Assembly: GCF_000286835.2 (NCBI RefSeq)
Contig: NZ_AJYD02000038.1
Coordinates: 2,108,546 to 2,172,545, forward strand
DNA from: Enterovibrio norvegicus FF-33
GTDB taxonomy: Bacteria; Pseudomonadota; Gammaproteobacteria; Enterobacterales; Vibrionaceae
Direction: 5' to 3'
Length of the DNA: 64,000 nucleotides
The notes beneath the pieces are model-generated. The model was not told the origin of the DNA and searched no databases. It saw nothing but the letters and a program-made list of their open reading frames with translations. Position 1 is the first letter of the stretch; each line of letters starts with the position of its first letter. The translations under genes and the position numbers were made by a program. Positions 35,937-44,739 of the stretch are shown in pieces.

Positions 35937-37295
35937 TCAACCAAAAACTTCTTCTACATCAACAACTTTTGAGCGATTCACTGTTATCTTCCAACGTTGT
36001 AGCGTCATGCTGCCATCTTGGTTTTTCTGTTTGGAAATCAGATTAAACTGGTGGCGTTTATCGATAGATTCCTGCGTCACTTTCCCTTCATTAAGGGTAT
36101 AAAAACGCTGCTTACCACGCGCCATCAGACGAGAAAACGGACGAAAATCGACTTTCCACACTTCTCGTGTCATGTCATACCCACTGAGGAATTTCGTGGT
36201 CGACATTTGCGTCACCATTTTAATGCGAACAACGGACTCTTCTCGTTGACGAAGCTTCCCACGACGCACTTTTCGCACATCTTCAGGGATCTTGTCGAAC
36301 GGAATATAATCGAGCCATTCAAGCTGATTACCGATTCGCTGCCCCGACGTTGGGTCCGTAAACAACTTGCGCCATTTGGGGCGGCCTTTACGAATCCAGC
36401 GCCACAATACATCACGAAGATCATCTTTAAAGATTTCACGTAATGCATATAAACCTGCCATCGCGAGAACAAACGACAAGGTGATTTCGCCAAGGAAACT
36501 TCGCATACGGATAATCGCGATAGTCACGAAAATCATCACAAGCCCAGTTGCTGTACCCTTCGCAATCTTATTCAGCGTTTGTCCCAGTACCACGTCGTTT
36601 TGACGAATCGTTACCGGGTATTCAATCAAACGTCGCGCAAGCCGCATTTTGTTCACCATGCGAGTTGGGTCATTTTGCGCTTTTAGCGAATTATAATTTT
36701 GAGCAAGGCGATAAGCCGCTTCTGATTCACAGAATTTAATCAACTGCTCGCGGATAGGCTTGAACGCTGCGCTTCTTGGCATGTGAGCCACAAGAGACAG
36801 AAAACGCTGCTCGGTGAGCCATGATAAGTAATTATCGATATTATTGAAGTACTTGATCAGGCTGTCATCTTTTGGCTTATAACGGCGCAGACGACGCAAA
36901 ATTTCCACCGCCATGTCCGTGATCACTTCAAGCTGCTCAACCGCATCCTCTTCTTCAAGATCTTTAAGAGAATCAAAAAAACGGTGGGTCGTTTTCTCTA
37001 AAGACAATGAATACTGGTAAGCATACAAACTCAAGCTGACGCGATATTTATCCGATGGGAGCTTGTCCCGGCTAGCCAAGCGTGAGTGTACAAGAGGAAG
37101 ATGATATTGAGACGTAAAATACGTACGGGTGTTAGAAAGCACCGTGTTATAAAAATCGTCTTCGCTCAATACGTTCTTGGAAAAATCGAGTTCTCCAGGA
37201 ACGAAAAGGTAGAATTCGACATCCTGTCGTTTTATCTCTTCATTTAGTATCGCGATCCGTGCGGTCAATCCCTCATATTTTTCAACAGAGATCAA
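35937..37295 (-). CDS. Two-helix membrane protein of unknown function
   Basis: A 452-residue protein I do not recognise. The N-terminal half (1 to about 235) is soluble, Arg/Tyr/Leu-rich and helical (LEEEDAVEQLEVITDMAVEI, RRLRRYKPKDD). Two close transmembrane helices lie at about 245-265 (GLVMIFVTIAIIRM) and 270-290 (LSFVLAMAGLYALREIF). The C-terminal half is basic and strand-rich with many Lys/Arg, ending KVVDVEEVFG. Both halves should be cytoplasmic. It is monocistronic, converging on dnaE2 with 24 bases between stops. Confidence 0.7.
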   Translation of the reverse strand: MISVEKYEGLTARIAILNEEIKRQDVEFYLFVPGELDFSKNVLSEDDFYNTVLSNTRTYFTSQYHLPLVHSRLASRDKLPSDKYRVSLSLYAYQYSLSLEKTTHRFFDSLKDLEEEDAVEQLEVITDMAVEILRRLRRYKPKDDSLIKYFNNIDNYLSWLTEQRFLSLVAHMPRSAAFKPIREQLIKFCESEAAYRLAQNYNSLKAQNDPTRMVNKMRLARRLIEYPVTIRQNDVVLGQTLNKIAKGTATGLVMIFVTIAIIRMRSFLGEITLSFVLAMAGLYALREIFKDDLRDVLWRWIRKGRPKWRKLFTDPTSGQRIGNQLEWLDYIPFDKIPEDVRKVRRGKLRQREESVVRIKMVTQMSTTKFLSGYDMTREVWKVDFRPFSRLMARGKQRFYTLNEGKVTQESIDKRHQFNLISKQKNQDGSMTLQRWKITVNRSKVVDVEEVFG

Positions 37296-37686
37296 TTAGG
37301 TACTCCAAATTTTTCATTTTTTAACGGGTATTTTGCCACTTGTTGTACAGTTTAACGAATTTGCTTTTCAAAACCGAAGTAAAAGTGAAGAGTCTTACAA
37401 AATAACAAAGAGCGTGCAATTTATGACCACCCAGCCCATGTCGCACCACAGTCCGCGTCTTTCAAGGGTAAAAGCAAAAACGACACGTAACACTCACTGG
37501 GTTATCCACAGAAAAAGTGAATAAAATCTCAGGCATACATAGTCACAGAAAGGGACTCGCCGTTGCCACGCAATGGTTTGGGTGACCTTGCGAAAAAGCA
37601 ACGATGGGGTAAATGCGCAATATCGGTGAAAAGCGGGCAATGGCTTGCCGTGGATCTGTTCTCTCTTCTTCGCTTTTTCTAATAAT
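37296..37686. other. Gene-free region between the membrane protein and cheV
   Basis: 391 bases. It holds the promoter of the membrane-protein gene and the 3' end of the cheV transcript. A weak GGCAA/TTGCC hairpin with a short T-tail on the minus strand (about 37625-37650) could end cheV. The possible frames show no ribosome site and look spurious. Confidence 0.4.
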
Positions 37687-38631
37687 TCACTTTTGCTCCA
37701 GCGCTTCTCGCATACGCGTTTGCACCACATCCACCAAGAGATCAGGTTGAAACTTAGACACAAAACGATCACAGCCTACTTTTTCAACCATGGCTTCATT
37801 AAAGCTGCCACTTAGCGACGTATTCAACGCAACATAGAGATTGCTCATTCTGCTATCGGCACGAACTTCGGACGTCAGCTTGTATCCGTCCATTTCTGGC
37901 ATCTCAGCATCGGTGATCATCAACAAGATTTCGTCAGTGACTTTTTTGCCTTCATCACACCATGACTTGAGCAAATTCAATGCATGCGCGCCATTTTTCA
38001 TCTCAATGCATTCAATGCCAAGTTGTTTCAATGTTTCTGTTACTTGTTTTCTGGCGGTGGACGAATCATCGACCACCAAGACTTTTCTGCCCATTAAGTG
38101 ATGTGACAAGTCCTGATCAAGCACTTCCTCAGAAATACCGATGTCATAGGAAACAATCTCAGCCAACACTTTTTCAACATCGATGATTTCAACCAGCTTA
38201 TGCTCATTTTCATGCTCTAGCTTGGCGATCGCCGTCAAGTAGTTACCGCGCCCAGTACTCGGCGGCTCCATGATTTCATTCCAGCCCATATTCTTGATAT
38301 AAACCACTTTACCTACCAAAAATGCCTGAATGGAGCGGTTATATTCGGTCACGATCAGGTTCGCATCCTGATCTTTTTCAAGTGGGCGCATCCCTACTGA
38401 CTGGCGCATATCAATCACAGGAATCGCGTTACCACGAATGGTCGCCACACCACAAATTTTAGGGTGGGAACCTGGCATCTGATTAAGATGCGGCACTTTA
38501 AGGACTTCACGAACTTTGAAGACGTTGATAGCAAAAAGCTGTCGCGTACCAAGTTGAAAAATCAATAACTCGAGTCTATTTTCACCAACGAGGCGGGTGC
38601 GGGAATCTACGGAATCTAAAATACTCGTCAT
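37687..38631 (-). CDS. cheV: CheV chemotaxis adaptor (CheW-like plus receiver), first copy
   Basis: A 314-residue protein: CheW-like domain (about 15-160; LELLIFQLGTRQLFAINVFKVREV, IRGNAIPVIDM) and a receiver (about 180-310; VLVVDDSSTARKQ, acceptor Asp in ITDAEMPEMDG, conserved Thr/Ser in NTSLSG, Lys in VSKF). Known role: couples chemoreceptors to CheA and is itself phosphorylated, adjusting adaptation. It is divergent from a second cheV, with no other chemotaxis gene in the window. Confidence 0.92.
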   Translation of the reverse strand: MTSILDSVDSRTRLVGENRLELLIFQLGTRQLFAINVFKVREVLKVPHLNQMPGSHPKICGVATIRGNAIPVIDMRQSVGMRPLEKDQDANLIVTEYNRSIQAFLVGKVVYIKNMGWNEIMEPPSTGRGNYLTAIAKLEHENEHKLVEIIDVEKVLAEIVSYDIGISEEVLDQDLSHHLMGRKVLVVDDSSTARKQVTETLKQLGIECIEMKNGAHALNLLKSWCDEGKKVTDEILLMITDAEMPEMDGYKLTSEVRADSRMSNLYVALNTSLSGSFNEAMVEKVGCDRFVSKFQPDLLVDVVQTRMREALEQK

Positions 38632-38965
38632 GGGTCTACTAACCGCTCTTTGATCACTTCACTATGTGGATACTAGTGTCTAATTCAGATGACCAGTAAA
38701 ACACATTTCATGGCACGGCTCATCATCGCGTTATTATTTAGCGCGTAACCTATCAATTACCCTTAATAATAGAAAAAATCCTTGAACAAAGCGAAACCTC
38801 AATCGCCAAGCCACATAACAGATCCTTACAAATCAAATCACTATCACAGAATTTTTTGCTAATCTTCACTGATAAATCAGAAGAACCTAGGTGTTATCAT
38901 GACGATGAAAAGCTACAATTAAGGAACAAGCATTAAAACACATCTGTTTACTGACAGGCGCTCAT
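38632..38965. other. Shared upstream region of the two divergent cheV genes
   Basis: 334 bases, A/T-rich in the middle, with no gene. It must hold both cheV promoters. No sigma-28 or sigma-54 site could be assigned with confidence. Confidence 0.4.
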
Positions 38966-39889
38966 ATGAAAAGCAAGGCCAATGAATCTCAGGGAATGTT
39001 GCTCTTTAAACTTTCTGCCATGCAGACATTTGCTATTGGCACGCTTAAAGTGAGAGAAATCGTTCCCTTCTGCCCACTGACAGCACTTCCTGGCTCTCAC
39101 CACACAGTCATTGGCACTGCCAACATGCGGGGCATCACTACCCCTGTCATTGATATGGCGAAAGCGATTGGCTATCCACCCGTAAGCAAAGAAGATTACA
39201 AAGACTGCTTTATCATTATTACAGACTGCCAACGTCGTGTAGTTGGGTTTCTCGTGCGAGGCATTGAAAAGATCAGCGAATGTGACTGGCGAAATATCAC
39301 CCCTCCACCAAACACATTGGGATTGCACGCATTCCTGACCGGGGTAATGCATGTGGATGAAAAAATTGTCCAACTGCTCGACGTAGAACTCATTATGTCG
39401 AAAGTATTTCCGACCTCTTACGATAAGCTACATCCGATCCTTGCTGATGTGGACCGAGAAAAACTTAAACCCATGCATATCCTCTTGGTGGATGATAGTA
39501 GCTTAGCTCGACGTCAGCTTTCAGAAGCGCTCGATAGCATTAATATCCCCTATGTCGTGAGTGCCAACGGGCTTGATGCGCTCGAAAAGTTGAAGAGTTC
39601 CGCCTTAGAAGGCAGACCATTTGATATTGTGGTCAGCGATATTGAAATGCCGGGTATCGACGGATATGAGTTGGCGTTTGAGATTCGGAGTAATAGTTCA
39701 ATTTCGGAGGCTTATCTGATTCTTCATACCTCATTATCAAGTGAAATCAGTGTTGACCGCGCGAAGCAAGTTGGCGCGCATGAAGCACTGGAGAAGTTCG
39801 ATGCGACTGAACTGGTTAATGCCATGCTTCGAGGAGCCAACTTGAAGACGGAGAATGAGCATGTTTGCCTAGAGGGCACGATCGAGTAA
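38966..39889 (+). CDS. CheV chemotaxis adaptor, second copy
   Basis: A 307-residue protein with the same plan as the neighbouring CheV: CheW-like domain (about 8-155; LLFKLSAMQTFAIGTLKVREIVP, MRGITTPVIDM) and receiver (about 170-290; ILLVDDSSLARRQ, acceptor Asp in VVSDIEMPGIDG, HTSLSS, Lys in EKFD). The two proteins differ throughout, so this is an old duplication, not a recent one. The C-terminal tail beyond the receiver is longer (LKTENEHVCLEGTIE). Each copy may serve a different receptor set; this is inference. Confidence 0.9.
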   Translation: MKSKANESQGMLLFKLSAMQTFAIGTLKVREIVPFCPLTALPGSHHTVIGTANMRGITTPVIDMAKAIGYPPVSKEDYKDCFIIITDCQRRVVGFLVRGIEKISECDWRNITPPPNTLGLHAFLTGVMHVDEKIVQLLDVELIMSKVFPTSYDKLHPILADVDREKLKPMHILLVDDSSLARRQLSEALDSINIPYVVSANGLDALEKLKSSALEGRPFDIVVSDIEMPGIDGYELAFEIRSNSSISEAYLILHTSLSSEISVDRAKQVGAHEALEKFDATELVNAMLRGANLKTENEHVCLEGTIE

Positions 39890-39897
39890 TTTACTTT

Positions 39898-39957
39898 CAT
39901 TTGTCATCATGTAGCGTAAACATACCGTACAATGTACACCTTGCATGATGACAAATG
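39898..39957. repeat. Perfect 14-bp inverted repeat after the second cheV
   Basis: CATTTGTCATCATG (39898-39911) and its exact reverse complement (39944-39957) enclose 32 bases that contain a smaller GTAC-AAT-GTAC repeat. It starts nine bases after the cheV stop. There is no T-run, so it is not a classical terminator; it could be an RNA-stabilising hairpin, a protein-binding site or a repeat element. Confidence 0.7.
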
Positions 39958-40093
39958 CATCCCAATACACATCTGCACTCCACGTCCATTACATCTTTAG
40001 CAATTACTCGCTTTTCCTTGATCAAAAGACTGTTTCCCGCTCCCTCGATATGGTTTAATTTCGTCAGGATCACACATAGAAGGTTAAAGACCT

Positions 40094-40402
40094 ATGAACA
40101 ATGTATTCGAGATCGTTAAGTTCTCTCGTCGCAAAAATAAACTGAAGCGGGAAATTCAGGACAACGAGAAAAAAATCCGCGACAACCAAAAGCGCGTTAC
40201 TTTGCTTGAGAACCTGCTTGATTACATTCAGCCAGACATGACTCACGACGAAATCGTTGAAATCGTCAAGAACATGAAAGCAGACTATGAAGATCGCGTC
40301 GATGACCACATCATCAACAGCGCGGAAATCTCTAAAGAACGTCGTGAAATCAGCCGCCAAATCAAAGAACTGACTCGTCAGGAAAAAGAAGGCAAGAAAT
40401 AA
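40094..40402 (+). CDS. yeeX: YeeX/DUF496 coiled-coil protein
   Basis: A 102-residue, highly charged, almost fully helical protein. It closely follows E. coli Yee[35 protein letters not shown], and [23 protein letters not shown]496 proteins have no settled function; nucleoid or nucleic-acid association has been considered. It is monocistronic. Confidence 0.9.
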   Translation: MNNVFEIVKFSRRKNKLKREIQDNEKKIRDNQKRVTLLENLLDYIQPDMTHDEIVEIVKNMKADYEDRVDDHIINSAEISKERREISRQIKELTRQEKEGKK

Positions 40403-40808
40403 TCCTTTCACGCATGTGATTGGAGCCAATCGTTGTTATGGTCTATTTCTTAGTTGTCATTTATGGCTTCGAAATAGGCCATTGTTACGCAATTTATTAA
40501 CACCTTAACCCAGAGTGGTCTGCGCTTCATTTTTCTGCTCTCATCCCCCGCGATACTCATCTTCGTTTACTCAGATACAAACGTGATACTTGTACAAATA
40601 ATAAGACACCACTATCGCTACTGTTTGTATAAAGTCTGTCCTATGAATCGATTGTAGGCATAGTCATTTCTTGTTCATCAATATGAATATGAACACTCAT
40701 TTTTCTTAGTTTATCAATGATAATATGTGCGTTCGAAACTGGAGTCCCATGAGATACACGCCAGAGCATTAACCAATATATTAATTTTGGCTAGCACCCT
40801 TCACTTTG
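40403..40808. other. Gene-free region between yeeX and cqsS
   Basis: 406 bases. An imperfect 12-bp inverted repeat (40438-40449 with 40471-40482, one G-T pair) with a 21-base loop follows yeeX and may end it, though no T-run follows. The rest is A/T-rich and holds the cqsS promoter; no gene seen. Confidence 0.4.
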
Positions 40809-42938
40809 ATGGGAAAAATACCCAAGATAGACCTTTGGGCTATTAACATTGAACTATGGCAGAATTTTATCAAAAGCATGGAAGCGGCATTTCGCAAAGT
40901 TTATCAATACGCTGAACCAAACCTGACACTCGTGAGCTGGATGGGATTAATTGGCTTTCCGGCTTACTATTTCATTTGGCAATATATATATCCTCAAGCT
41001 TATGAAAACTTGCCTCTTCGACTGTTTTGTTGCTTGTTTTTTGTCATTGTATTAGTAAGAAACAAGCTAAGTCCCGTACTGAAAGAACGTATGCACTGGT
41101 TCTATCAAATCGCCATTTCCATTGTTCTTCCCTTCTTTTTCTTCTATATGCTATTGATGAACAATTGGTCCACCGTTTGGCTACTTTCCTTTATGGCCGC
41201 AATTTTCCTTCACATATTGCTGGTACATATTACTTGGGTCATGTTTGCTCAAACATTGGCAGGTATTACCATGGCAACGATCTGTGCCTGGGCTGAGAAG
41301 GGGTATCACCTCGCATTCTCGATGGATTGGACCTACATGCCAGTGTTCCTTTTCATCTACCTTTTCGGCAATTTATTTTTCTTCCGCAATCAACAAGAGC
41401 ATGAAACCAAAGTGTCGATTGCCAAAGTGTTTGGTGCAGGTATTGCTCACGAAATGCGAAACCCGCTCAGTGGTCTTTGCTCTTCCATTGATTTAATACG
41501 TTTGACGATTCCGGATCCTAAGGGCAGCAACAATCGGGTTTATCAACTCCGCGAAGAAGACGTCTTGTTACTCCGTGAGATCAGTGACGACGCGATGAAC
41601 ATCATTCGTGCCGGTAATGAAACCATCGATCTTCTGCTGACGTCCATTGATGAAAACCGCGTTTCCCGCTCAACATTTAAAAAGCACGCTGTCAAAAATG
41701 TGCTTCAACATGCTGTCGATAGTTTTGGTTTCAGGAGCGCCACAGACAAAACGGCGATAACCATTAGAAACACCGATACCTTTGATTTTCTTGGCAGCGA
41801 TACCCTGCTGAAGTACGTTATCTATAACCTGTTTAAAAACGCTTTTCATCATCGAATCGGAGAAGACTTTGCGATAGATCTGATGGTGGAAGTCGGTGAT
41901 AGGGAAAATCGAATCATTGTTCGTGACAATGGTCAGGGAATATCCAGTGATATTCTTGACCTGATTTTCGAGGACTTTTACACCACAGGAAGAACCGGAA
42001 ATTACGGACTGGGATTGCCATTTTGCCGAAAAGTCATGCGTTCCTTTGGTGGCGAAATCAGTTGCGATTCTAAGGCCGGGGAGTGGACTGCGTTCACTCT
42101 CACCTTCCCCACATTAGACTCCTCGATTGCTCAAGATATCAAGCACAACCTGATCAAACTTAAATCGATGCTGATGGTGACCAATGACGCTGATTTAGTC
42201 CGGCGTACGGCGAAAATCAGTAAAAAAATGGGCTTCAACCTGCAAACTATCGATGTGCTACACGTTCTGAAGAAGCCCGAGTTTGATTTTGAATACGATG
42301 TCATCATTGTCGATTTGGAGAGTGTAGGAACAAATGGTGATGTGCTTGGCCATATAGAACCTTTACTTTCGTTCACTGAGGCAAAAATCGTATACCTGCA
42401 CAACAGTTCATCGACCGGCCATCAATCGCATGCTGTGTACAACCCAACCTGGATTGAGGGGCTAGCATGGCGCTTGAATACCCCAATGGTGATTGAGCAG
42501 TTATTTTTCGACACCGTAGATGCTTCAATACCCAACAAGCGTTCACAAACCCCAAGCAATACCGAGACACAAACCATTATGGTAGTGGATGACAGTGAGT
42601 CACTCCGCCAAATGACTTCTATCGTTTTAGAAAAACAGGGGTTTAACGTTATTCAATGCGCCAATGGTCACAATGCAATAGCGATGCTTAAACAAGATAA
42701 ACAGCATGTGGATTTGATCCTGATGGATATCGAAATGCCTGTGATGGATGGGGTGGAAACATCGCGTCGTATTCGCTCTTCACTCCAAGCTTATGCTGAT
42801 GTCCCTATTATTGCTCACACAGGTGACAATTCTCGACCCACTCTTGAAAGAATTACATCCTCAGGCATGACAGACTTCATTATCAAACCCTCCGAGCAGC
42901 AGCAATTGAGAGACAAAATAACGACCTGGCTTTCATAA
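40809..42938 (+). CDS. cqsS: CqsS, hybrid histidine kinase receptor for CAI-1-type autoinducer
   Basis: About 709 residues. An N-terminal block of six or more membrane helices (about 40-190) with RKVYQYAEPNLTLVSWMGL, the FPAYYFIW helix and FLHILLVH is the ligand-binding part of CqsS. Then come FGAGIAHEMRNPLSG (phospho-His near 214), HATPase with GNYGLGLPFCRKVM and a C-terminal receiver with acceptor Asp near 640 (LMDIEMPVMDG). In known Vibrio circuits CqsS feeds LuxU-LuxO: kinase at low density, phosphatase when CAI-1 is bound. Start at ATG 40809; a downstream ATG at about 40878 would match the shorter V. cholerae form. It converges on cqsA. Confidence 0.94.
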   Translation: MGKIPKIDLWAINIELWQNFIKSMEAAFRKVYQYAEPNLTLVSWMGLIGFPAYYFIWQYIYPQAYENLPLRLFCCLFFVIVLVRNKLSPVLKERMHWFYQIAISIVLPFFFFYMLLMNNWSTVWLLSFMAAIFLHILLVHITWVMFAQTLAGITMATICAWAEKGYHLAFSMDWTYMPVFLFIYLFGNLFFFRNQQEHETKVSIAKVFGAGIAHEMRNPLSGLCSSIDLIRLTIPDPKGSNNRVYQLREEDVLLLREISDDAMNIIRAGNETIDLLLTSIDENRVSRSTFKKHAVKNVLQHAVDSFGFRSATDKTAITIRNTDTFDFLGSDTLLKYVIYNLFKNAFHHRIGEDFAIDLMVEVGDRENRIIVRDNGQGISSDILDLIFEDFYTTGRTGNYGLGLPFCRKVMRSFGGEISCDSKAGEWTAFTLTFPTLDSSIAQDIKHNLIKLKSMLMVTNDADLVRRTAKISKKMGFNLQTIDVLHVLKKPEFDFEYDVIIVDLESVGTNGDVLGHIEPLLSFTEAKIVYLHNSSSTGHQSHAVYNPTWIEGLAWRLNTPMVIEQLFFDTVDASIPNKRSQTPSNTETQTIMVVDDSESLRQMTSIVLEKQGFNVIQCANGHNAIAMLKQDKQHVDLILMDIEMPVMDGVETSRRIRSSLQAYADVPIIAHTGDNSRPTLERITSSGMTDFIIKPSEQQQLRDKITTWLS

Positions 42939-42958
42939 AAAACTCTGCCATTGCAGAG
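42937..42958 (-). terminator. Terminator of cqsA
   Basis: A 6-bp stem (42943-42948 with 42953-42958), followed on the minus strand by six T that overlap the cqsS stop codon. It lies 35 bases beyond the cqsA stop. Confidence 0.8.
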
Positions 42959-42992
42959 CTTCTTATCCATACATGATTTACCAAGCCTTACT

Positions 42993-44177
42993 TCAATGGA
43001 TGGTGAGATCAGAATTTTCATAAGCAGCCTGACAAACTGTCAGCACATGATCCACTTCCCGATAGCTCATATCTGCATTCAAGGAGAACCGGATCAATGC
43101 TTTGTTCTTTGCCGTTGCCGGTGCACAGAAAACCGCACCGAACACACCGTTGCTTTCCAAAAAGTCCCTTACATGTTCTGTGTTTTTCTCATCACCACAC
43201 TCCAGAGAAATAATTTGGGATTCACTACGGATTTTAAAGCCGATATCACGAAGACCCATGCGCAGCACATCCGATATTTCAAACAAGCGCTTTCGCTTCT
43301 CATCGCCCTTTTTTATCACGTCCAATGTCGCATCAAGCCTTGCGACCTCCTGCGGTAATACAGTAGAACTGAATATCGCAGGGAACGACACAAACGGTAA
43401 CGCTTTGATAAGACTCGCTGGACCAAGTACTGCCCCAGCTCGATAAGCAAACGCCTTTGCAAGACTGGTCGTAACAAAGTCCACTTGATCCCGCACTTCC
43501 ATTTCATTAATTAGGCCCGAGCCGTCTGGCCCATGCGTGCCAAGCGAATGCGATTCATCAACCACCAACGCACAATCAAACTCCTGAGCCACTTCGTAGA
43601 TGGCGCGAAGCGGTGCGATGGTACCTATCGTGCTGTAAACCGAGTCAATCAATATAATACCAGGGCCGTATTTTTTAATTTGTCGTTTAAGGTTTGATAC
43701 GCTGTTATGAATAAAAGGAATAATCCGTGCACCCGCAATCCGGGCGCCTTCCCATAGTGACATGTGCGCAAAGAAATCGATATATACGCACTTTTTCGGC
43801 TCACAGATGGTTTGCAATAAGCCGATATTCGCCGACCATCCAGATTGAGAGAGTACACAACCTTCCAACCCCACAAACTCTGCCAGACGCTTTTCAAAGT
43901 CCGGTTTATGATCCTCATCCTGAAGAAAAACAGCAGACATCACCACATTTTCATTCGACGCAATAATGGCGTCCACATGTGCTTTCTGAATATGGCTATC
44001 AAGACTCAACGACAAGTAGTCATTACTTTGCATGATCACCGCATCTTTTCCCGGTCGACTGCTGACGGGTAATGGCCGACCATTTTCATATGGTTCAGTC
44101 ATATCACGTAGAAACGAATTCAAACGCGCATCGACGAAAGAAGGAAGCTTTTTTCTCATTGTAGGTTGATGTTCCAT
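42993..44177 (-). CDS. cqsA: CqsA, CAI-1-type autoinducer synthase
   Basis: A PLP enzyme of 394 residues in the alpha-oxoamine synthase group. It makes alpha-aminoketone or hydroxyketone autoinducers from S-adenosylmethionine or 2-aminobutyrate and an acyl-CoA. The sequence follows V. cholerae CqsA: QSNDYLSL, LSQSGWSANIGLLQTIC, YIDFFAHMSLWEGAR, VDESHSLGTHGPDGSGL (PLP-ring Asp and His), the Schiff-base Lys in TSLAKAFAYRAGA, and ESNGVFGAVFCAPATAKNK. A partial AGG site precedes ATG 44177. Convergent with its receptor gene cqsS. A hairpin with a T-run lies in its leader. Confidence 0.94.
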   Translation of the reverse strand: MEHQPTMRKKLPSFVDARLNSFLRDMTEPYENGRPLPVSSRPGKDAVIMQSNDYLSLSLDSHIQKAHVDAIIASNENVVMSAVFLQDEDHKPDFEKRLAEFVGLEGCVLSQSGWSANIGLLQTICEPKKCVYIDFFAHMSLWEGARIAGARIIPFIHNSVSNLKRQIKKYGPGIILIDSVYSTIGTIAPLRAIYEVAQEFDCALVVDESHSLGTHGPDGSGLINEMEVRDQVDFVTTSLAKAFAYRAGAVLGPASLIKALPFVSFPAIFSSTVLPQEVARLDATLDVIKKGDEKRKRLFEISDVLRMGLRDIGFKIRSESQIISLECGDEKNTEHVRDFLESNGVFGAVFCAPATAKNKALIRFSLNADMSYREVDHVLTVCQAAYENSDLTIH

Positions 44178-44201
44178 GTGCCTAGCCTCGTCCTGTTAAA
44201 G

Positions 44202-44228
44202 AAAAACGCCGAATTCGGCGCGTTTTTT
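44202..44228. promoter_or_regulatory. Hairpin with T-run just upstream of cqsA (possible attenuator)
   Basis: A palindrome at 44207-44220 (CGCCGAATTCGGCG) sits within a longer fold (44202-44209 pairing with 44220-44227) with A/T-runs on both sides. On the minus strand the T-run ends about 24 bases before the cqsA start codon, so it lies in the leader as a terminator-like structure. It could attenuate cqsA or end read-through from the porin gene. Confidence 0.65.
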
Positions 44229-44675
44229 ATCAAGAGCAACTTAGAGATACCGCAGAGAGAAATAAGAGGCATCTATATATTGCCTGAATATATGGCATAT
44301 TATGAATGAAACTTGTTTTCCGATTATTTTTAAGTTTGCGAATATTCATACCTACTATATGAAACCTTTTTTATATATATGCGGGTATGAGAATGGCTGA
44401 AATTATTAAAAAACCTTCCTTATATTTATAAATAGAACCCCGACAGTCTTCTTTCGTACTGACTAACAACGATCAGATCACTTCCCTATTTCCCTTTACA
44501 AAGCTTAGCGTTAAGTCTGGTATTGAGACGCTGATCTTTTATAAGCCAACCTTGTGCTTTTAAAGCCCATCAATTTGCACTTAGCGGATTCAAAATCGTC
44601 TTAGCCCTTATTTTTTAATGCCATGTGTTTTTGCATTAGAAAACCGAAATATGATGCTATTTTGGTGCAACGAAA
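44229..44675. other. Gene-free A/T-rich region between cqsA and the porin
   Basis: About 450 bases, strongly A/T-rich near 44280-44430, probably holding the cqsA promoter. No gene, Qrr-like small RNA or sigma-54 site was recognised. Confidence 0.4.
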
Positions 44676-44700
44676 AAAGCCCAGCGCGAGGCTGGGCTTT
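44673..44700 (-). terminator. Terminator of the porin gene
   Basis: A perfect 10-bp stem (44676-44685 with 44691-44700), followed by T on the minus strand, 40 bases after the porin stop. Confidence 0.9.
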
Positions 44701-44739
44701 CAAAGCAGTGTGAAGTTTAAGCGTATTTAGTGGAAGTGA

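Noticed and set aside
37333-37524. Open frame of 63 codons in the gap before cheV
   Set aside because: No ribosome site and no protein-like composition; probably chance.
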